Shown here piece by piece: positions 58,102 through 64,000 of a DNA stretch of 64,000 nucleotides. Each line of letters starts with the position of its first letter. Position 1 is the stretch's first letter. Location of the stretch: positions 682,001 to 746,000 of the forward strand of contig NZ_CP118950.1 in NCBI RefSeq assembly GCF_029024465.1, given 5' to 3'. The position numbers were made by a program, and so were the translations under genes. A model generated the notes under the pieces. That model was not told where the DNA came from and ran no database searches. It worked only from the letters and a program-made list of their open reading frames with translations. This DNA comes from Lactococcus garvieae subsp. garvieae. Lineage in GTDB: Bacteria; Bacillota; Bacilli; Lactobacillales; Streptococcaceae.

Positions 58102-58923
58102 GTGGAGCATTACGTAGTATTTGACTTTGAGACAACGGGATTTAGTCCTCAAAAAAATGAGATTATTCAAATTGGTGCCGTCAAATATGACCAAGCGCAC
58201 CAAGAAATTGCGCGCTTTAATCAGTTGATCAAACCTACGCGTTCTTATCTTCCGACTAAAATTTCAGAACTGACCGGTATTTGGCCGGCTTCCTTACTGG
58301 ACCAACCTGTTCTGGCTGAAGTACTCCCTGATTTTATTGCTTTTTCAAGGGATAGCTTGATGGTGGCTCATAATGCGCCTTTTGATGTCAGCTTCCTTTA
58401 TCAGGCGATAGTGGATTGTGAGATTGGCGATGCCCCTCATTTTCAAGTCTATGATACACTGTCTGAAGCAAAAAAATTAGTGCAGATGCCCAACTATAAG
58501 TTGGAAACCTTCAAGGATGTTTTAGGCATTGATTTGCGGAGTCACGATGCCCTTAACGATTGCCTTATCACCGCACGTCTCTATCAGTACTTGCAAGACT
58601 TGTCACGGCCACCAAAACCGCAACTGGTGTCCAATGAAAGTTTGCAAATGGATTTGTTTGGCGAGCTGGACACGACCATCACAGAAGAAGTACGCCGAAA
58701 ATTGAGTTTACCGATTACCAAAGACTTAGTCTATTATCGCAGAGATACACAGCGAAATTGGCAAAAATTCGAGGTGACAGGACTAGCAATAACGGCAGCT
58801 TATTCAACAGGCTACAGCTTAACGGCCACGCTTTATAATAATGAGACAGTGACCATTCATTCTGACTTTTTGAAGGAAATGCAGAAAGCTAACTTTACAA
58901 ATGAAATAGAAAAAGAGGGATAA
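58102..58923 (+). CDS. DnaQ-type 3'-5' exonuclease (polymerase III epsilon-like)
   Basis: 273 residues: a DEDDh exonuclease domain at about 1-170 with DFETTGF (residue 8), HNAPFDVSFL near 93 and HDALNDCLITARL near 150. The C-terminal part at about 180-273 is less conserved. Such stand-alone proteins proofread or trim DNA ends. GTG start 58102 follows AAGGAAGGTGGTAA; there is no nearer ATG before the first motif. It sits in a parE-dnaQ-GNAT-parC cluster with short gaps. Confidence 0.85.
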   Translation: MEHYVVFDFETTGFSPQKNEIIQIGAVKYDQAHQEIARFNQLIKPTRSYLPTKISELTGIWPASLLDQPVLAEVLPDFIAFSRDSLMVAHNAPFDVSFLYQAIVDCEIGDAPHFQVYDTLSEAKKLVQMPNYKLETFKDVLGIDLRSHDALNDCLITARLYQYLQDLSRPPKPQLVSNESLQMDLFGELDTTITEEVRRKLSLPITKDLVYYRRDTQRNWQKFEVTGLAITAAYSTGYSLTATLYNNETVTIHSDFLKEMQKANFTNEIEKEG

Positions 58924-58924
58924 T

Positions 58925-59386
58925 ATGGAATGGAAGATTAAAAATTTCGAAGAACTCACGCGATCAGAACTCTACAAAATTTTACATGTCCGTTCTGAAG
59001 TTTTTGTTGTCGAACAAGCATGTGCTTATCAAGATATCGACGGTAAAGACCAAAAGTCATTGCATTTGTGGTTAGAAGATGAAGAAGGAGCCATTCAATC
59101 CTACTGCCGTATCTTACCGGCAGGCCTTTCTTATCCTGAGGCTTCTATTGGACGTGTGCTGGTAAAAGAAAGCCAACGTGGCAAAGGAACGGCGCGCAAA
59201 ATGATGCAACAGGCGCTTGAGTTTCTGGCTCAAGCATGGCGAGAACCTGTAGTGCGTATTGAAGCGCAGTACTATCTCCGGGCCTTCTATGCTTCCTTTG
59301 GCTTCAAAGAAGATTCTGATCCTTTTTTAGAAGATGGCATCAAACATGTTGAAATGATTTTGGACTTAAAGGATTTCGCCTCTTAA
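58925..59386 (+). CDS. ElaA-type GNAT acetyltransferase
   Basis: 153 residues. ElaA signature: LYKILHVRSEVFVVEQACAY near 15 and YCRILPAGLSYPEASIGRVL near 60, acetyl-CoA loop SQRGKGTARKMMQQAL near 85, and YYLRAFYASFGFKEDSDPF near 120. The substrate is unknown. Begins one base after the exonuclease stop. Confidence 0.85.
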   Translation: MEWKIKNFEELTRSELYKILHVRSEVFVVEQACAYQDIDGKDQKSLHLWLEDEEGAIQSYCRILPAGLSYPEASIGRVLVKESQRGKGTARKMMQQALEFLAQAWREPVVRIEAQYYLRAFYASFGFKEDSDPFLEDGIKHVEMILDLKDFAS

Positions 59387-59431
59387 AAAAACATTTTGTA
59401 AACTGAAAATGAGATAACTGTTGGAGGACTA

Positions 59432-61915
59432 ATGTCTAATATACAAACTCTACCTTTAGAGGATATTATGGGCGAGCGCTTTGGGCGCTATTCAAAATAT
59501 ATTATTCAGGAACGTGCCCTGCCTGATATTCGAGACGGCTTAAAACCCGTTCAACGTCGCATCCTGTATTCAATGAATAAGGATGGGAATACTTTTGATA
59601 AAGCTTACCGTAAGTCTGCCAAGTCTGTTGGTAACGTTATGGGTAATTTTCACCCGCATGGGGACAGCTCGATTTATGATGCGATGATTCGCTTGTCGCA
59701 AGATTGGAAAATGCTTGAGCCCTTGATTGAAATGCACGGGAATAACGGATCGATGGACGGTGACCCACCGGCTGCTATGCGTTATACCGAAGCGCGTTTG
59801 GCAGAAATTTCTTCGTATTTATTAAAAGATATTGAGAAAGATACCGTTGCTCACGCTTGGAATTTTGATGACACGGAAAAAGAACCCACTGTACTGCCTG
59901 CAAGTTTCCCTAACTTGTTGGTGAATGGTTCAACGGGGATTTCGGCAGGTTATGCAACTGATATTCCGCCGCACAATCTTGGAGAAGTTATTGATGCGAC
60001 AATCTATATGATTGATCATCCTAAAGCTGATGTTGAAAAAATCATGACTTTCATGCCCGGCCCCGATTTTCCGACAGGTGCCATTATTCAAGGCCGTAGT
60101 GAAATCAAAAAGGCTTACGAAACAGGCAAAGGACGCATTGCTGTCCGTTCGAAAGTGGAAGTTGAAAAGCTTAAGGGCGGTCGTGAACAACTCGTTATTA
60201 CAGAGATTCCGTATGAAATCAACAAAGCGACTTTGGTTAAACGGATTGATGATGTGCGAGTAAATGCCAAAGTACCCGGTATCTCTGAAGTACGTGATGA
60301 ATCTGACCGTGAAGGGCTCCGTATCGCAATTGAACTGAAGAAAGAAGCCAACAGTCAACTGGTGCTTAATTATCTTTATAAAAACACAGACTTGCAAATT
60401 AATTATAATTTTAATATGGTGGCCATTGACAATATGACGCCACGTCAAGTTGGTGTCCTTCCTGTCCTGCGCTCTTATATTGCACATCGTCAGGACGTGA
60501 TTGTTAAGCGTTCAAAATTTGACTTGAGTAAGGCGGAGAAACGTTTGCATCTGGTAGAAGGTTTAATCCGCATGGTTTCTATCTTGGATGAAGTTGTTGC
60601 TTTGATCCGTGCATCTGAAAATAAATCAGATGCTAAGGAAAACCTGAAGGTGAGCTATGCTTTCAGTGAAGAGCAGGCAGAAGCCATAGTCACTTTGCAA
60701 CTTTACCGTTTAACCAATACCGACATTGTCACACTGGAGAATGAACAAGCAGAACTTGAAGCTAAGATTTTAGAGCTCCGTGCGATTATCAATGATGAAC
60801 GTACACTTTTTAACTTGATGAAACGGGAACTACGTGAAGTCAAGAAAAAATTTGGCAAGGAAAGACGTTCCGAACTTCAAGATAAAGTCGAAACGATTGA
60901 GATTGAGGCACAACAACTGATTGCAGAAGAGGAAACGGTTGTATCAGTGACGCGTGGGGGCTATATTAAACGCACATCGCCACGCAGCTTTGCCTCTTCC
61001 AATGTCGAAGAAGTCGGTAAACGTGAAGATGACGAATTAATCTTTGTTAAAGCAGGCGCGCGGACCACGCAGCACCTGCTGATGTTCACCAGTCTTGGGA
61101 ATGTTATTTATCGTCCCGTCCATGAATTATCTGATGTCCGCTGGAAGGATATTGGAGAGCATATTTCGCAAACCTTGAACAATTTTTCCAGTGATGAGGA
61201 AATTATCTTTGCACAGGTGCTTGATAATTTTGAAACAGGCGAAAATTATATGGTAGTCACAGCAGCTGGTCAAATCAAGCAAGTTGAACTCGCTTCCTTT
61301 AAACCTTGGCGGACATACCGCTCCAAGTCCATGGTTTATGGCAAACTCAAAGGGGACAAAGACAGTATCGTAACCCTCATGCCGATTGTTAAAGGCGATG
61401 AAGATGTGCTGTTGATTTCTGAAAATGGTTATGCCCTTCGCTTTAATATCTCAGAAATTCCTGTCGTGGGGGCTAAAGCAGCCGGAGTCAAGGCGATGAA
61501 TCTTAAAGCAGGGGATATAGTGAAGGCTGCCTTCTTTGTGCAAACAGACAGCTGGTACCTCCTCACACAACGTGGCTTTATCAAACGGGTAAAATCGGAA
61601 GATATTCCTGAAACAAGTCGAGCGAATCGTGGCTTGCAGGTGCTACGTCCTTTGAAGTCCAATCCGCATACCGTGTTTGCAGCGGGCAGTGTGATAAATA
61701 ACGAGAAGACACTACTCTCAGAGACGGTTGATCTTTTCAGTCCTGCAGAAGCAGAAGAAACGCAAACAGATAAGAGCCAGATTTTGGAAGTGACTTCAGC
61801 CGTGGGCAAAGTCTATCAAACAGAATTGACAGACTTGAAGTTATCTGATCGCGCAAGCAATGGTCATCCCTTAGCAGAAGATATTGATCGTGTATTAGAA
61901 GCAAAAATAAAATAA
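59432..61915 (+). CDS. parC: DNA topoisomerase IV subunit A
   Basis: 827 residues. Catalytic Tyr in AMRYTEARLAE near 118. The quinolone-resistance region reads [13 protein letters not shown] with Ser and Asp in the wild-type positions. Breakage-reunion domain to about 490, then a beta-pinwheel C-terminal domain starting near SVTRGGYIKRTS (about 505). TTGGAGGAC precedes the ATG. The shorter C-terminus and pairing with parE separate it from the gyrA gene downstream. Confidence 0.95.
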   Translation: MSNIQTLPLEDIMGERFGRYSKYIIQERALPDIRDGLKPVQRRILYSMNKDGNTFDKAYRKSAKSVGNVMGNFHPHGDSSIYDAMIRLSQDWKMLEPLIEMHGNNGSMDGDPPAAMRYTEARLAEISSYLLKDIEKDTVAHAWNFDDTEKEPTVLPASFPNLLVNGSTGISAGYATDIPPHNLGEVIDATIYMIDHPKADVEKIMTFMPGPDFPTGAIIQGRSEIKKAYETGKGRIAVRSKVEVEKLKGGREQLVITEIPYEINKATLVKRIDDVRVNAKVPGISEVRDESDREGLRIAIELKKEANSQLVLNYLYKNTDLQINYNFNMVAIDNMTPRQVGVLPVLRSYIAHRQDVIVKRSKFDLSKAEKRLHLVEGLIRMVSILDEVVALIRASENKSDAKENLKVSYAFSEEQAEAIVTLQLYRLTNTDIVTLENEQAELEAKILELRAIINDERTLFNLMKRELREVKKKFGKERRSELQDKVETIEIEAQQLIAEEETVVSVTRGGYIKRTSPRSFASSNVEEVGKREDDELIFVKAGARTTQHLLMFTSLGNVIYRPVHELSDVRWKDIGEHISQTLNNFSSDEEIIFAQVLDNFETGENYMVVTAAGQIKQVELASFKPWRTYRSKSMVYGKLKGDKDSIVTLMPIVKGDEDVLLISENGYALRFNISEIPVVGAKAAGVKAMNLKAGDIVKAAFFVQTDSWYLLTQRGFIKRVKSEDIPETSRANRGLQVLRPLKSNPHTVFAAGSVINNEKTLLSETVDLFSPAEAEETQTDKSQILEVTSAVGKVYQTELTDLKLSDRASNGHPLAEDIDRVLEAKIK

Positions 61916-61921
61916 GAAATG

Positions 61922-61947
61922 ATCCTCAATGAGGGTTGTTTTTTTTT
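61922..61947 (+). terminator. Terminator after parC
   Basis: ATCCTC and GAGGGT arms with a short loop and a long T run. Confidence 0.6.
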
Positions 61948-62046
61948 ATTTAGAAAAAGCAAGATTCTCCTGTCAAAGTGAGGCCCTGACACGTTTAAAA
62001 AAGACAGACAAAAGATTTAAAAACAACTGTAAACAGTAAGAAATTA

Positions 62047-62055
62047 TGGTATAAT
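62047..62055 (+). promoter_or_regulatory. Extended -10 promoter of gyrA
   Basis: TGG followed by TATAAT; a small palindrome ACTGT-AA-ACAGT lies at 62026-62037 near the -35 position. Confidence 0.7.
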
Positions 62056-62088
62056 AGAGACAGTGTTTATACATTGAAAGAGGAGAAC

Positions 62089-64000
62089 ATGGAAGATAAA
62101 AATATCATAAATGTCAATCTTGCTGAGGAGATGAAAACCAGCTTTCGTGACTATGCAATGTCAGTTATTGTGGCACGTGCCCTACCTGATGTACGCGATG
62201 GTTTGAAGCCGGTTCATCGCCGCATTCTTTACGGAATGAACGAGCTTGGTACAACGCCTGATAAGCCACATAAAAAATCTGCCCGTATTACCGGGGATGT
62301 CATGGGTAAATATCACCCCCATGGAGACAGCTCAATTTATGAGGCAATGGTACGTATGGCTCAGTGGTGGAGCTACCGCCACATGCTGGTTGACGGACAT
62401 GGGAACTTTGGTTCCATGGATGGAGACGGCGCTGCCGCTCAACGTTATACCGAAGCACGCATGTCTAAAATTGCCTTGGAAATGCTTCGAGACATCAACA
62501 AAAATACTGTCGACTTTGTGGATAACTATGATGGAACAGAACGTGAGCCCGAAGTACTTCCAGCACGTTTCCCTAACCTTTTGGTTAACGGAACAACCGG
62601 GATTGCCGTTGGTATGGCGACAAATATTCCCCCTCATAACTTAGGGGAAACAATCGATGCAGTTGATTTGCTGATGGAAAATCCAGAGGCGACAACGCGT
62701 GATTTGATGGAAGTTTTACCTGGACCAGACTTTCCTACAGGTGCTCTGGTCATGGGTAAATCGGGTATTCGCCGTGCCTATGAAACAGGGAAAGGCTCAA
62801 TTACGCTTCGTGCGAAGACAGAAATTGAGGAATTACCTGGTGGTAAGGAACGTATCGTCGTTACTGAGTTCCCTTACATGGTTAATAAGTCAAAAGTTCA
62901 TGAGCATATCGTACGTTTAGCACAAGAAAAACGTATAGAAGGTATTACAGCCTGCCGTGACGAGTCAAGCCGTGAAGGGGTACGTCTCGTTGTTGAAGTC
63001 CGTCGTGATGCATCGGCGCACGTGATTTTGAACAATTTGTTCAAACTTACACAGCTTCAAACATCCTTTGGCTTTAATATGTTGGCCATCGAAAAGGGTA
63101 CGCCAAAGATTCTGTCATTGAAACAAATCTTGACCGACTACATCGAGCACCAAATCGAAGTTGTTGAACGCCGTACACGTTTCGATAAAGCCCGTGCTGA
63201 AGCCCGTGCGCATATCTTAGAAGGTTTACGTATTGCCTTGGATAACATTGATCGCATGATCACCATTATCCGTGAATCTGCAACAGATGCAATTGCTCAA
63301 AAAGCGATGATGGACGAATTCCAATTGTCAGACAAGCAATCGCAAGCTATCTTGGATATGCGTTTGCGTCGTTTGACAGGTTTGGAACGTGACAAGATTG
63401 AAAATGAGTATCAAGAGCTGATTGCCTTGATTGCTGATTTGGCAGATATCTTGGCTAAACCAGAACGTGTCAAAGCTATTATTCGAGAAGAATTAGGTGA
63501 AATTAGACGTAAATTTGCAGACAAACGCCGCACAGAGCTTTTAGTTGGAGAAGTCTTGAATCTGGAAGACGAAGATTTGATTGAGGAAGAAGATGTTCTT
63601 ATCACTCTCTCAAACAAGGGATACATCAAACGTCTCAGCAATGACGAATTCCGTGCCCAAAAACGTGGTGGTCGTGGAGTTCAAGGTATGAACATGTCTG
63701 ATGATGATTTTGTACAGCATCTCGTGTCAACCAGTACGCATGATCATTTGCTCTTCTTTACTAATCTTGGACGCGTCTATCGTATGAAGGGCTATGAAAT
63801 CCCTGAATACGGTCGCGCTGCTAAGGGCTTGCCAATTGTTAATCTTTTAAAACTTGATGAAGGTGAAAAGATTCAAACCGTTATTAATGTGGTGAAGTCA
63901 GATGAGGAACGCTATTTGTTCTTTACAACACGTAAAGGCTTAGTTAAACGTACAAATACCCAACAATTTGCCAATATCCGAACTAATGGTCTTAAAGCTC
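62089..64000 (+). CDS. gyrA: DNA gyrase subunit A (5' part; runs off the window)
   Basis: The first 637 codons are present without a stop. Introduces negative supercoils with GyrB. N-terminus [19 protein letters not shown]; catalytic Tyr in [11 protein letters not shown] near 123; quinolone-resistance region [13 protein letters not shown] carries the usual Ser and Glu, so no common resistance change. Breakage-reunion domain to about 500, then the C-terminal pinwheel begins ([13 protein letters not shown] near 505) and GRGVQGMNM. Ribosome binding site AGAGGAGAAC. Confidence 0.96.
   Translation, partial: MEDKNIINVNLAEEMKTSFRDYAMSVIVARALPDVRDGLKPVHRRILYGMNELGTTPDKPHKKSARITGDVMGKYHPHGDSSIYEAMVRMAQWWSYRHMLVDGHGNFGSMDGDGAAAQRYTEARMSKIALEMLRDINKNTVDFVDNYDGTEREPEVLPARFPNLLVNGTTGIAVGMATNIPPHNLGETIDAVDLLMENPEATTRDLMEVLPGPDFPTGALVMGKSGIRRAYETGKGSITLRAKTEIEELPGGKERIVVTEFPYMVNKSKVHEHIVRLAQEKRIEGITACRDESSREGVRLVVEVRRDASAHVILNNLFKLTQLQTSFGFNMLAIEKGTPKILSLKQILTDYIEHQIEVVERRTRFDKARAEARAHILEGLRIALDNIDRMITIIRESATDAIAQKAMMDEFQLSDKQSQAILDMRLRRLTGLERDKIENEYQELIALIADLADILAKPERVKAIIREELGEIRRKFADKRRTELLVGEVLNLEDEDLIEEEDVLITLSNKGYIKRLSNDEFRAQKRGGRGVQGMNMSDDDFVQHLVSTSTHDHLLFFTNLGRVYRMKGYEIPEYGRAAKGLPIVNLLKLDEGEKIQTVINVVKSDEERYLFFTTRKGLVKRTNTQQFANIRTNGLKA

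Noticed and set aside
59640-62380. Quinolone-resistance changes in parC or gyrA
   Set aside because: Both regions read GDSSIYDAM and GDSSIYEAM, with the usual Ser and acidic residues.

Overview
The window is 64 kb of a low-G+C Gram-positive chromosome that reads as Lactococcus, most likely the garvieae/petauri side of the genus rather than L. lactis. The species call is an inference from remembered homologues. Pointers are the pfkA-pyk-ldh order of the las operon, a Usp45/PcsB-like secreted protein, a pyrK-pyrDB-pyrF operon with a separate carB, both under PyrR attenuators, the NupABC nucleoside transporter, and many streptococcal-type orthologues such as RodA. No rRNA, tRNA, CRISPR array, insertion sequence or prophage was seen.

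Layout. 1-9.2 kb: end of a CesS/LiaS-type kinase and its regulator, a HAD phosphatase, cyclophilin, S1-domain protein, TVP38 membrane protein, rodA, a flavodoxin, a PcsB/Usp45-like cell-wall protein broken by one in-frame stop, and a NatAB-like ABC exporter. 9.2-20 kb: an Spx-family regulator, carB, an RsuA-type pseudouridine synthase, a YdjGHI-like membrane-stress cluster and pyrK-pyrDB-pyrF. 20-28 kb (mostly minus strand): rsmG, a dmkB-eetB-eetA-like set tied to quinone and extracellular electron transfer, galU, gpsA, then a deaminase, speG, a GNAT gene and cfa. 28-33 kb: small membrane proteins, a bacteriocin-immunity-like gene, a pyrimidine-dimer-glycosylase-like gene, xpaC-telA. 33-39 kb: nagA, pfkA, pyk, ldh and an Rgg-like regulator with two HTH domains. 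39-49 kb: nupABC, rqcH, queG, prfB, ftsEX. 49-51 kb: a G+C-richer secreted-protein gene behind a pentanucleotide repeat. 51-64 kb: nrdHIEF, plsY, parE, a DnaQ-type exonuclease, a GNAT gene, parC and the first two thirds of gyrA.

The most interesting signal is at 49.3-51.3 kb. A short leader ORF with a good ribosome binding site runs into fourteen perfect AGCAC repeats and stops just after them. A terminator hairpin follows, then the gene for a secreted DUF6273-like protein. Because the unit is 5 bp, repeat number sets the reading frame. With 14 (present) or 13 repeats the leader stops before the terminator. With 12 or 15 it would stay open through the terminator and end 20 bases past the start codon of the secreted-protein gene. 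That is the expected layout of a phase-variable, translation-controlled attenuator. This is a sequence-based hypothesis, not a demonstrated system.

Other points: a PcsB/Usp45-like gene that keeps a WalR-type operator but carries an ochre codon; three genes whose start codon sits where transcription should begin (leaderless mRNAs); prfB without the usual programmed frameshift; a 13-bp inverted repeat bracketing the nupA promoter; and readable regulatory sites for PyrR, NrdR, CcpA and Rex at genes where each makes biological sense.
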